Part shown: positions 35,701 through 42,500 of the stretch, piece by piece
How positions within the stretch are numbered: position 1 is the first letter of the stretch
Layout: every line of letters starts with the position of its first letter
NCBI RefSeq assembly: GCF_023053635.1
Contig: NC_086172.1
Coordinates: forward strand, 92,160,181-92,224,180
From: Elgaria multicarinata webbii
Taxonomy: Eukaryota; Chordata; Lepidosauria; Squamata; Anguidae
Direction of reading: 5' to 3'
Length of the DNA stretch: 64,000 nucleotides
Notes under the pieces: generated by a model
Told to the model about the DNA's origin: nothing
Database searches by the model: none
What the model saw: only the letters and a program-made list of their open reading frames with translations
Made by a program: the position numbers and the translations under genes

Positions 35701-36037
35701 GCGTGTTTATTCTGAAGTAAGCCTAGTCCTGGCTCACTCCCAGGTTAGTGTACATAGGATTGCAGCTTCAAGTACCTCAACAATTTTCATACTCCTGTGA
35801 GTGAACGAAGTCCAAGTATTGTATATAAACAATAATATGTTGTCTGTATGTGCATGTTTTCTTCTTTTCTAGGGGTGCTACAATATAAACTGTGAAGTGT
35901 TTTTAAGTATGCCTTGTGTACTTGGAATCAACGGAGTGACTGAAATGGTCAAAACATTAGATGAGGATCATGTGACAGAGAAACTACAGTCCAGTGCTGC
36001 ATCACTTCATGACCTTCAACAGCAGTTGAAACTTTGA
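20229..36037 (+). CDS. UEVLD: UEVLD, complete gene: UEV domain plus lactate/malate dehydrogenase-like domain
   Basis: Twelve coding exons join in frame: 20229-20270, 21516-21600, 22483-22548, 25297-25460, 26336-26471, 27133-27251, 29925-30030, 31107-31277, 32570-32743, 33744-33804, 34299-34422, 35873-36037. They total 1413 nt, or 470 residues plus TGA; human UEVLD is 471. Residues about 1-140 form a ubiquitin E2 variant fold without the active cysteine (motifs [14 protein letters not shown] and [18 protein letters not shown]). After a short linker, residues about 180-470 form an LDH-like Rossmann domain with the NAD loop GAGDLG. The LDH substrate-site NLDSxR is kept. The LDH catalytic GEHG reads GEQG, and the arginine of the mobile loop is not apparent, so dehydrogenase activity is unlikely. 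The start codon sits in a CpG island with a good context (GAGCCATGG). All introns have GT-AG ends except intron 1, which is GC-AG. Function in cells is poorly known; a role in ubiquitin-dependent sorting is inferred from the TSG101-like domain. Confidence 0.95.
20776..21005 (+). mobile_element. tRNA-derived SINE of squamate type
   Basis: Polymerase III box A around 20791-20802 (TAGTGGCTGAAG) and box B at 20829-20839 (GGTTCTAGTCC). Then a body (CTGGGTGACTTTGGGCCAGTC-like) and a tail GGGCGGAATATAAACGCAATAATAA. It lies in UEVLD intron 1. Confidence 0.8.
21181..21313. mobile_element. Palindromic MITE-like repeat, copy 2
   Basis: Left arm CTTCCCCAACCTAGTGC, right arm GAGAGTACCAGGCTGGGG; a centre with ATGGCCAATGGTGAGGAAT. 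Same family as 2824-2956. In UEVLD intron 1. Confidence 0.7.
21516..21600 (+). CDS. UEVLD: UEVLD coding exon 2
   Basis: Codes [20 protein letters not shown] and onward to the MDTY motif, 85 nt, ending after the first base of a codon. Acceptor CTCCAG, donor GTAAGA. It is the first part of the UEV fold and is equal in length and phase to TSG101 exon 2. Confidence 0.95.
21842..21925. repeat. Short palindromic repeat 'TGCAATCCTATAC..GTATAGGATTGCA'
   Basis: Ends GTGCAATCCTATACATG and GAGTATAGGATTGCAG are inverted copies; the centre holds the repeat's AAGCAATCCCACTAATTT. One of the most frequent repeats in the window (also 20980-21060, 27437-28432 interrupted, 33824-34125 interrupted, 35690-35765). 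Confidence 0.65.
22212..22335. mobile_element. MITE with 30-bp inverted ends
   Basis: Left end CCTATGGATGTTTAGACAGA, right end TCTGTCTAAACATGCACAGG. Inner part also partly palindromic. In UEVLD intron 2. Confidence 0.65.
22483..22548 (+). CDS. UEVLD: UEVLD coding exon 3
   Basis: Codes [20 protein letters not shown], 66 nt, phase 1 at both ends; donor GTAAGT. It carries the strand and loop leading to the TIPV motif shared with TSG101. Confidence 0.95.
22650..22762. mobile_element. 113-bp hAT-like MITE
   Basis: Ends TGGCCCTGTTCAGAAGACAC and GTATCTTCTGAACAGGGCCA are inverted with one mismatch, continuing to about 27 bp. A clear target duplication was not found. In UEVLD intron 3. Confidence 0.75.
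23535..23660. repeat. Unclassified interspersed repeat, copy 2
   Basis: Shares GGCTTGGTCTTGAACGGCCA with the copy at 14813-14940. Confidence 0.5.
23880..23975. repeat. CA/TG-rich microsatellite region
   Basis: Alternating GTGTGTG, ACACAC, ATGTATGT and GAGAGA units. In UEVLD intron 3. Confidence 0.6.
24120..24460 (+). mobile_element. L2-clade LINE 3' end
   Basis: Reads like the final reverse transcriptase residues (GKDLLSVMALRL-like), then a T-rich 3' UTR ending near TGTACACTGCCCTGAAAATA. 5'-truncated. In UEVLD intron 3. Confidence 0.5.
25297..25460 (+). CDS. UEVLD: UEVLD coding exon 4 (UEV core)
   Basis: 164 nt. Codes [17 protein letters not shown], then PPICFLKPT, then [18 protein letters not shown]. 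This is the centre of the E2-like fold, and no cysteine sits at the E2 active position. Length and phase equal TSG101 exon 4. Confidence 0.97.
25893..26064 (+). mobile_element. CR1-like LINE 3' terminal repeat, copy 1
   Basis: Phrases GTGCACCAGTTGCTGGGGAA, ACTAGACGGACCCTTGGTCT and the end CTTCTTATGTT. Other copies at 30712-30935 (-), 33030-33332 (+) and about 46055-46300 (diverged). Confidence 0.7.
26336..26471 (+). CDS. UEVLD: UEVLD coding exon 5
   Basis: 136 nt. Codes [20 protein letters not shown], then [20 protein letters not shown] and KITE. It ends the UEV fold and starts the linker to the LDH-like half. The split codon is completed by exon 6 (glycine). Confidence 0.95.
26813..27015 (+). 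mobile_element. hAT-like non-autonomous DNA element, copy B
   Basis: Ends GGATGCTTCCAGACAGAGG and GCCTCATCTTGGAAGCACCC. Same family as 15500-15716 and 15807-16017. In UEVLD intron 5. Confidence 0.6.
27133..27251 (+). CDS. UEVLD: UEVLD coding exon 6 (linker and NAD-binding loop)
   Basis: 119 nt. A short hydrophilic linker ([16 protein letters not shown]) is followed by [20 protein letters not shown], the glycine-rich dinucleotide-binding loop of the LDH/MDH family. Confidence 0.95.
27437..28432. repeat. Short 'TGCAATCCTATGG' repeat interrupted by the solo LTR
   Basis: The left half ends at AATGGAGCTTAC (27530) and resumes as CTTACTCCCAGGTAAGTCC at 28339, ending CATAGGATTGCACTGTAAG. The join reproduces the uninterrupted copies elsewhere in the window. 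Confidence 0.65.
27531..28338 (-). mobile_element. Solo LTR (Ty3/Gypsy or ERV type), fossil
   Basis: 808 bp beginning TG and ending CA, flanked by exact 5-bp duplications CTTAC (27526-27530 and 28339-28343). On the minus strand it has a TATATAA box (within 28208-28225) followed by an AATAAA signal, the order of U3 and R. No internal region is present. It sits inside a copy of the short 'TGCAATCCTAT' repeat and contains a direct repeat of about 22 bp (27540-27561 and 27590-27611). Exact target duplications suggest a moderate age. In UEVLD intron 6. Confidence 0.75.
28433..28628 (+). mobile_element. LINE 3' tail
   Basis: T-rich 3' UTR (TTTTAACTGTTTTAATTG) then GTACGCCGCCCTGAGACCTT and an AAATAAATCAAATAAAATAAA end. 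5'-truncated. Confidence 0.6.
29555..29650. repeat. Interspersed repeat fragment (TTGTAGCACCTTACAGATGAAT)
   Basis: Phrases TAGCACCTTACAGATGAATA and TTAGCTTTCATGGCTTAAG belong to a widespread vertebrate repeat; class not determined. Confidence 0.4.
29925..30030 (+). CDS. UEVLD: UEVLD coding exon 7
   Basis: 106 nt. Codes [20 protein letters not shown], then [15 protein letters not shown]. The acidic residue after VVVLD is the usual binder of the NAD ribose; the MDLE motif matches MDL in LDH. Confidence 0.95.
30480..30711 (-). mobile_element. L2-clade LINE 3' UTR fragment
   Basis: Phrases TCTCCCTGGGGAGGGAATTCC and TAGCCAAATGCAGATTAG resemble the left portion of the copy at 1-400. Abuts the CR1-like copy at 30712. 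Confidence 0.45.
30712..30935 (-). mobile_element. CR1-like LINE 3' terminal repeat, copy 2
   Basis: Begins CATAAGAGCATAAGAAGAGC, then ATGCTGGATCAGACCAAGGA: the reverse complement of the copy at 25893-26064. Confidence 0.75.
31107..31277 (+). CDS. UEVLD: UEVLD coding exon 8
   Basis: 171 nt. Codes [20 protein letters not shown], then [20 protein letters not shown] and SVLLVASQP. This region holds the mobile active-site loop in LDH, whose arginine I do not find here. Confidence 0.95.
31470..31620 (-). mobile_element. LINE 3' tail
   Basis: TTTA repeats, then TATGCCGCCATTCAGCC and CATGGCGGCTTACAAAAG, as in L2-clade 3' ends. In UEVLD intron 8. Confidence 0.55.
31914..32074. mobile_element. MITE with ends GGTATCCAATTGGTGTCC
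   Basis: Left end GGGTGGTATCCAATTGGTGT, right end AGGACACCAATTGGGATACC: about 22-bp inverted ends. In UEVLD intron 8. Confidence 0.7.
32570..32743 (+). CDS. UEVLD: UEVLD coding exon 9
   Basis: 174 nt. Codes [20 protein letters not shown], then [14 protein letters not shown] and [10 protein letters not shown]. The aspartate and arginine of NLDSxR are present; GEQG replaces the catalytic GEHG of active LDH. Confidence 0.95.
33030..33332 (+). mobile_element. CR1-like LINE 3' terminal repeat, copy 3
   Basis: Includes GATGGCCACCAATTTGGATG, GTGCACCAGTTGCTGGGGAA and a CTTATGTTCTTAT end. In UEVLD intron 9. Confidence 0.75.
33744..33804 (+). CDS. UEVLD: UEVLD coding exon 10 (short, divergent)
   Basis: 61 nt, phase 1 in and phase 2 out. 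Codes [20 protein letters not shown]. It aligns loosely with the human segment between GEQGEDK and the RAMELL helix. It is too short to stand out as an open frame and was found because both flanking splice phases require it. Acceptor TCATTCAG, donor GTAAAA. Confidence 0.82.
33824..34125. repeat. Short 'CAATCCTATGCATG' repeat interrupted by a hAT-like MITE
   Basis: Left part to TTACTGACT (33879); right part from CACTGACTTTAATGGGGCTT. The inserted element is listed separately. Confidence 0.6.
33880..34067. mobile_element. hAT-like MITE nested in the short repeat
   Basis: Inverted ends CTGTTCATATGACACACTAA and TTAGCATGTTTTCTGAACAG, flanked by near-identical 8-bp copies TACTGACT and CACTGACT. 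Internal TAACCATGG/CCATGGTTA repeats. In UEVLD intron 10. Confidence 0.65.
34299..34422 (+). CDS. UEVLD: UEVLD coding exon 11
   Basis: 124 nt. Codes [20 protein letters not shown], then [20 protein letters not shown] and K. Matches the SxGLxxAD stretch of the LDH family C-terminal domain. Confidence 0.95.
34561..34853. mobile_element. MITE with ends GGGCAGTATCTAAT
   Basis: Left end AGGGCAGTATCTAATACTGC and right end AGCATTGGATACTGCCCATT are inverted. In UEVLD intron 11. Related in its ends to 31914-32074. Confidence 0.55.
35690..35765. repeat. Short palindromic 'TGCAAT..ATAGGATTGCAG' repeat
   Basis: Contains TATTCTGAAGTAAGCC, ACTCCCAGGTTAGTGTAC and ATAGGATTGCAGC; same family as 21842-21925. 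Confidence 0.6.
35873..36037 (+). CDS. UEVLD: UEVLD coding exon 12 (last)
   Basis: 165 nt including TGA at 36035-36037. Codes [20 protein letters not shown], then GVTEMVKTL, then [19 protein letters not shown]. The final helix ends like human UEVLD. Confidence 0.97.
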   Translation, partial: GCYNINCEVFLSMPCVLGINGVTEMVKTLDEDHVTEKLQSSAASLHDLQQQLKL

Positions 36038-37740
36038 ATATGTCCCTAAAATATTTGAGCATTGCAAAAAAGACACTATTTCTGCCTGGGTGCCAAAATA
36101 GTACCTCACAATGTTGAAGGTTTGCTACGTTCTAGGAGATAGTCTATTTCATGTTAGGGAAAGTCAAAGGACTCCTCTGTCAAGAAAACTCTTACAATCA
36201 AAATTATTGTGCATAATAGGATGGAAATACACAAATACTGTATCAAAATGTACAGTGTGTTGATAAGGTACCAAATTATGTAACATGAAACTTAACTATT
36301 ATCACACTTCTTATATCCCATAGTGTAATTCTGCTTTTATGCTCTTGGACCATGATCTTACCTGTGCAGGAACTTCCTGTAGTAATAATGTACATTTCCC
36401 CCTTTTTCTTCACCATGCTGTGCTGAGTGCACAACCACACAGCAGGCCCTTCACCACCTTTCTCACTGTGTCTCTCTAACAAGACAGTTGTGACGAGAGG
36501 TTTTATTTCAATCAGTGTTGATATACTTTTGCAAGAAGCGCTGGTATGCCACTGCACCCTTATATTTACTGTAGAGAATTGACCATGGATGTATATTACA
36601 TATTTCTAAACCCAGACATAGAAAGTACTGGCTGCAAGTTATGGTCTAAAATTAGTGTTCATGATTCAGCTGATACTGGACTGTTGTTTAAATACTTACA
36701 CCAGCAAACCATTAGAAGGATAGGGAAATATTGTAATCAATCACCTGAAGCTGGAGTTTGTGGGCATTGCACATCCACTTTATTTGTTTTGCCTTTAATG
36801 TGTCTGAAAATATTTCTCAGGGCATTTTATATCAATCATCCAAAGATTTAGAGAGAAGCCTTGAGGAGGGGAAAATATAAAAAAGAAACCTGAGAGTTCT
36901 ATACTGCTGTAGTTTCAAGGTTGTTATATAAAACGTATATAGTTATGGTGGTGGTTTTCTTAAAGGAACATTAGCCTAGATCCAAAGGGTATGGTGTTCT
37001 GTGTATGCACTGGGGCTTTTCGCCCCCTCCTTCCTGCTTATGTTCTTGAAAAGCCACTCTTAACGCTCTGGGGATCACCATTTCCAGGTGAAGCAGCTAG
37101 GAAATGCTGACCTGCATATGCATAGATTAGTGCTTTTAACTCACACACAGGTTGCTGGATCCTGGTCAATATTTATAAATTCAATAAATATGAGCACTTT
37201 ATATGGGAGGACATTGAGGAATGCAATAAAACACACAGGCACCTTGGGAAAACTGTTCCTTTATCCATTGTGTGATCTCTCTTAAAAACAGGAGTTATTT
37301 TCTTGTGATTTAAAACAGAATCATGACAAGAAAACAATTCTTGGATAGTTAGCCAAAATCCATTGAATTTAAAGTATCTAAATAGTGATTCAACAACCAG
37401 AGTAAGGAAAATGTAGAGTAATTTTATTTCTATATAATTAGGTAATCTGTTTTTATGTTTTAAAGCAGTTGTTACTAGGCCCAAGCCTTTGAGGCAGGAT
37501 AGGAAGAAGAAGTGAATCACAGCTCGGTTTCATGCACTGATAAGTTGTAGCATGTTTGGCTCATTAATTGTAACATTGCAGTGAGTTTTAACACTACAAA
37601 ATATTTGCCAATCTGAACATGATAGAATATATACTATACTTAGGTATAATTGCAATGAAATGTTGCCTTTTTGCCTTTGATTATCTATGTAAGTACTGTA
37701 TGAAAAATACCTCTTAACTTTAATAAAGAGATAAAGAATT
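36038..37740 (+). other. UEVLD: Probable 3' UTR of UEVLD
   Basis: Repeat-free AT-rich sequence after the stop with poly(A) signals AATAAA at 37183-37188, 37225-37230 and 37722-37727. Which one is used cannot be told from sequence. A CR1 tail begins at about 37779. Confidence 0.45.
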
Positions 37741-37778
37741 AGCAGCTCATAGTATTTGAAGTCCATCTGCTGGTTAAT

Positions 37779-37860
37779 CATAGAATAGCAGAGTTGGAAG
37801 GGGCCTACAAGGCCATCGAGTCCAACCCCCTGCTCAATGCAGGAATCCACCCTAAAGCAC
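37779..37860 (-). mobile_element. CR1 LINE 3' terminus
   Basis: TCATAGAATAGCAGAGTTGG and AAGGCCATCGAGTCCAACCC are the CR1 3' end, as at 10156. Confidence 0.85.
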
Positions 37861-37929
37861 CCTAATGTTTCTTGATAACAATTTCAGAGGTGAGGAATTC
37901 ATTATGAGGTGTGATGCACTATTTCATTA

Positions 37930-38150
37930 GTGCAAGCTACTATTTGGGGTCATGTCAATCCCAGCAATATTTAGGCAGCGATCTTATGGTCTCTGGGAGG
38001 GCATTCCAGGGCCTGTTGGATGCTACAGACTTCCCCCTCTGTGGGTAGAAAGCTTGGTTGATTAATGGATGTTCTCCTGGAGGGTGGTGAACCTTTCTGT
38101 TGTGGCTGCCCCTCTGGCAGTGGGGCCAAGAAGGGGACATTCACACACAG
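37930..38150 (-). mobile_element. L2-clade LINE 3' coding end
   Basis: Minus-strand peptide includes RPWNALPETIRS, matching the conserved LWNALP motif of L2-clade reverse transcriptase ends. Confidence 0.6.
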
Positions 38151-38979
38151 TCCCTCTTAAATCATCTGCAATAAGTTTCTGTATGTTTTAAAACTTGTAG
38201 AACCTTCTGTTGCAAATGCACCTACAATGCAAAATTATAACCTCTATATTTCAGTTTAGGGGAGGGAGAGCTATGGCCAAAAGCAAATGGCCCTGCCATT
38301 ATAATAGTATCTGGGGTGAGAAAGGTGGATTTACGTGTGATATATAAATTTGGTTCTATGCCTGTGTGGGGCAGATAGGGAAATTATCTAGTAGAGTTGG
38401 GGGAAGGAGAGGGGAGGTGTTAGTACGACAGTGCATGTCAGAGGTGGTTGTGAGAGAACTGTTTAAGTGTGGGATGTAGAGTTTTGTATAGAAGAGATAA
38501 TATATTAAGAGTTGTTTATTATTCAACGTAAAGTTTCCTTTTGTCTATCAAATCCTACGCTTCCTGCTAGTGGCTGCAAAAAAGGGGGGTAATGACGGAA
38601 GAATAAAAGTTAAAGCATAAAGTTTGTGTGTCTTCAGAGAGGTCTGTGTAAAAAGGTCCTGGTGGCAGTAAAACCAAGTGTGTGGGGGAGAAGGTCATTT
38701 CTGCTGGAGATGAGAAAGGTCTTACAGAAGGGAGTTTCTTATTAGGATAAGGGCAGGAACACTACGACGACTCAATGTTATAAATTCAGGAACGTTCAAT
38801 TCACAATTTTACGCATTTTGTGGTGTTGAAAATGCTACAGTGTAAGCTATGACTTCCCTTCACTTTCTGCAGATTTTTGGGGGGGTGAGTGTATCTTTTT
38901 CCAGCAAAGAAATGCCCATAACAAAACTCATTTCAGGTTGCAAAGTCAGTCAGTCTAGGTCACCTAATCACCTTCCCAG
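38151..38979. other. Intergenic sequence before TSG101, nothing recognised
   Basis: Unique sequence. No gene, repeat or RNA supported. Confidence 0.4.
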
Positions 38980-39560
38980 CCCACGGTTGGCGCTAAATTG
39001 AACAAAGGCATTTTCATGCCGCCGGGAAACACTGTTATTCCTCCAACCATTCCAAACTAGACCGCCTGCCTGACAAATCCTCCCAAGGCTCCAGCCTTGC
39101 GGTCAAAGTCTATGGTCATGCCCACGTGATGCAGGGGGGGCGTTCAGCCGCCGGAAGTGACGTTACGCCGCGCCGCCGAGAGGAAACGGGTGGAAAAATT
39201 GGGAGCGACGCTGGGGGCAGGTTTCTTGTTTGTCCGGGAGTTGGAGTGAGGGCCCGCGGGGGCGGGGAACGACGACGACCACCCCGACCGTTGGCGGGGA
39301 GAAGCCGCCGCCACCATGACCGTGTCGGAGAGTCAGCTGAAGAAAATGCTTGGCAAGGTAAGGCGAGGCCGGCCGGCGAGCCCCTCCCTCACGACTTTTA
39401 TCCAAACGCAACTCTGGGTCGCCACCGCCCCTTCTCCCCTTTCCTATGTATTGAAGACCTCAGCCCCGTTTTCCCTCTTCCTGGGGAGATGTGGGCGTCT
39501 CCACATCCTATTCCCCTTTACGAGTAGGCCTCCCTTCCTCTGTCACCAGTCTCTCCCTTT
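38980..39560 (+). promoter_or_regulatory. TSG101: CpG-island promoter of TSG101
   Basis: CpG-dense sequence around exon 1. An E-box CACGTG lies at 39123-39128. A composite ETS/CRE-like site CCGGAAGTGACGTTA lies at 39151-39165, 150 bases before the start codon. No TATA box. The start of transcription is probably between this site and 39250. Confidence 0.7.
39316..39357 (+). CDS. TSG101: TSG101 coding exon 1
   Basis: Codes [14 protein letters not shown] (human [14 protein letters not shown]). 42 nt, phase 0, donor GTAAGG. The start is chosen by the Kozak context and the match to the known N-terminus. Confidence 0.97.
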
Positions 39561-42500
39561 CTTCCTGTTGGAGAAAAATCTTCGACGCCTGCGTTTCAGT
39601 CAAGAGTAACTGAGGCTGTATTTCTGGCGTGGCTGATAAGGACTGGCAAAATCCTGTGGACCCAAATGGTCCAGCGGCCACCGACAGAAGTAGCCACCGA
39701 GCTATCCCTCTCTCGGGCGCAATATATACTTCCTCGCTCTAGCGCTTAACTCGCTTTTTCAACTCCTCGAGGCCTCTCCGCTGACAAAACAATCCAGTTC
39801 GTGTGTTGGGACGTCTCCCGGGTTTTCAAATAGGTGTTCCCTTTTTGCCCTTGCGGGTCTTTCCAAATTATTTCCTTACCTTTCTTGATCTGTTTAAAGC
39901 TAAACTATCCTGCCCTTAAATAAGCAACGTAGGTAGTGAACTCAACTCTGTTCTCCAAAGGAATCCAGGAAACTAAACAGGAAGTACATAAGGGCTTTGA
40001 AAGTGTAAACATAAAAAAATATAGTGACAAAAAAGTCTTGTATTTGAAAAATGAATTTGTAAGACAGCAGGTGTGCAGAGATCATATAGGCTGCTGTAGG
40101 AATTGATTAGATGTATTACTATAAAGCAAATACAATTTACTAAGAATACTAAACACTAAGAATCACAGTACCTGTTCTTTTAACTTTAAAAACAATGTTT
40201 TTTTAATGATTGATGTACTTGACACACTCTTAGTATTAAAACATTGAAGTCTTAGTATTAAAACATTGAAGTCTAAGGTATTAATGAAATTTAATACCTT
40301 AAATTAAATTTCAGTCTAAGGTATTAAAACAATAGCCAATACAGCCTCCTGAAAATGCTACGCAGAGGACCCTGCTTAATGGGATAGGCTTTGATTCTGG
40401 GAAAGATGGAGAATCCCTGAAAATCTGGCCGAGGTACCTTTTGTGAACAGAAGTTTCTCTGCCCACTTTTTGGGGATCTCCTTCACCCACCCCTCAATAC
40501 CACAGCCTACCCCTTCAGCAGGGCCCCCTAGCTCTCAGTGAAGCATTTTCAACTGACTGAAAGAGAAACCTTAAGGAAGGACGGATGGGGCAGGGAAGTC
40601 TGCTTCTGTCAATCCAGTTGCATGTGTTTACATTGGATTCAACCCATTAATTTAAATGGAAGAAGGTTACGAATGTGTTTGACTTTCCTAGTGAAATCAG
40701 TAGAACATAAATGGTGTTCACATTGACTGGATGGTGACTAGCACTAGAGTAATTGTAAAACGTATATGTGAATAATATACTGGGATCAGTATCAAGTCTG
40801 GAATTTAGTTAAATTGGCTTTTATGTAGTAAGATTGTCATGCAGTGTTGTTGATAAATAAGAGTGTCTATATATGTATACAGTACCTGCTGACACATCTT
40901 GGCATCTAAGTAAATACAATGAAAACATCAACTTTTGTTTCATGTTTTGCCAGTTTTAAAACGTAAAGAAGTTAAAGAATAACCATGTAAATTTGATAGA
41001 ATTATGTCATGCACATAGAAAGTGAATCTTAAGGATGCTTTAAAACTTTATCCAATCGTTTTCCTTTGAAGTTATTCTTATTGTCTGCATCAGTTCTCCT
41101 TTATAAAATAATACCAAGCTCTACAGGTTAAAAATCAGAATACAAAACCGAATCCCCACAAGCAATGTTTATGCTGTAATGGTGAATCAACTTACTTCCA
41201 AAATGTTCCATTCATTTCAGTTGGACTTAAATTTCAAACTAAGGCATTAATCATCTGCATGCTTACTTGGGAACATGCTCCATTTAACTCAGTAGAAATT
41301 AGTTCCAGCTAAGCATGCATAGGAATTGGGCTGTCAGTGTGCTTAAAATTGCAGCCTCAGGGAGCATACCTGTGTTCCCTGGGAAGGCAACTGAGAGACC
41401 ATAGGGTGCAGTGGAGAACTCTGCTCCTGTTGCAGTTCTGCCAGTGAAAGGGGCCAAAACGGCATTTCAGGGGCATGTTGGGGAGGCTGTGGATCCACAG
41501 GATTGTAAGCTCCCTCATACCCCTGTCATGCTCCCAAACAGGCTCCAAAATTACAGCAACATTGGAGCTGGTGTAGTAATTCCCTTCCATTGTTTGCCAC
41601 AGCAAACTGGCAGGGGTTTGGATGTGGGAGTTGCCCCACCATAGGATATCCCCCTCTCACCATAGGATTGCTCAGCGAGTTTAGCCAACCTGCTCTATTA
41701 TGGATAAAGCTACTTGAGATTTAGCATTTTAAGTGGTTCTTGTGGTTCTATTCTCTTCTGAATCATTTCTTGATCCATTAAATACTTAGTTGACAAGCAA
41801 ATTGCAAAACCTGCTAATTACTTTGCTAAGTGTTCAATGACTAGGAGGAAGAAGAATATAAAAATGCAGCCATATCTAATTAGAGGCTTAAGATTTCAAC
41901 CTGTAGTAGAGAATTCTAATTGAGGGTGCGGGCAGTTTTTACCCATTTTTTTCCTCATGGGGTATGAATAAAAGTTTGTCATATTTTTAAGGGTGAGCTT
42001 AAATGAAAACAAGCACTGTGATACTCTTTTGTTGAGGTTGTTTTTGATTAGTTGGATTAATGATAAATTAAGGAAGGTTCAGGATATTTGAACTCATTCA
42101 ATAACATTTGAAATATTTCTTGTATTAGTGCTTTGTGGCATTTGGATGCTTTTCATATAAATATTGGCTACATAACTCCCATTATATGAGAGAATATAGC
42201 TGCTTAATAAATTAAGATTGAATATTGATTTCTGTCTTAATGCAGGTGAGACAAAGGAGCTACCATATTGTTAGCTGGCTCTGCATAGCAAATTTTATTT
42301 GAGTACATCAGTAGCTTACACTAATAATACGTTCTCGGGGTGGCAGTGAGGCCTCTGGCACCAACTTTCTGAGAAGTACAGTCACAGTGGATACCCAGTG
42401 TTGAACTAAAACCAATGTTATGCAAGTAGGCATCTGCATATGTATCAGGAGTTAACCCTTCCCTGGCTCCTCCCTACAGGATCCCCCCAATGTTGCCCCC

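Noticed and set aside
39126-39527. 133-residue frame across the TSG101 promoter
   Set aside because: GC-rich 5' region read in the wrong frame; the TSG101 start at 39316 has the strong context and the homology.
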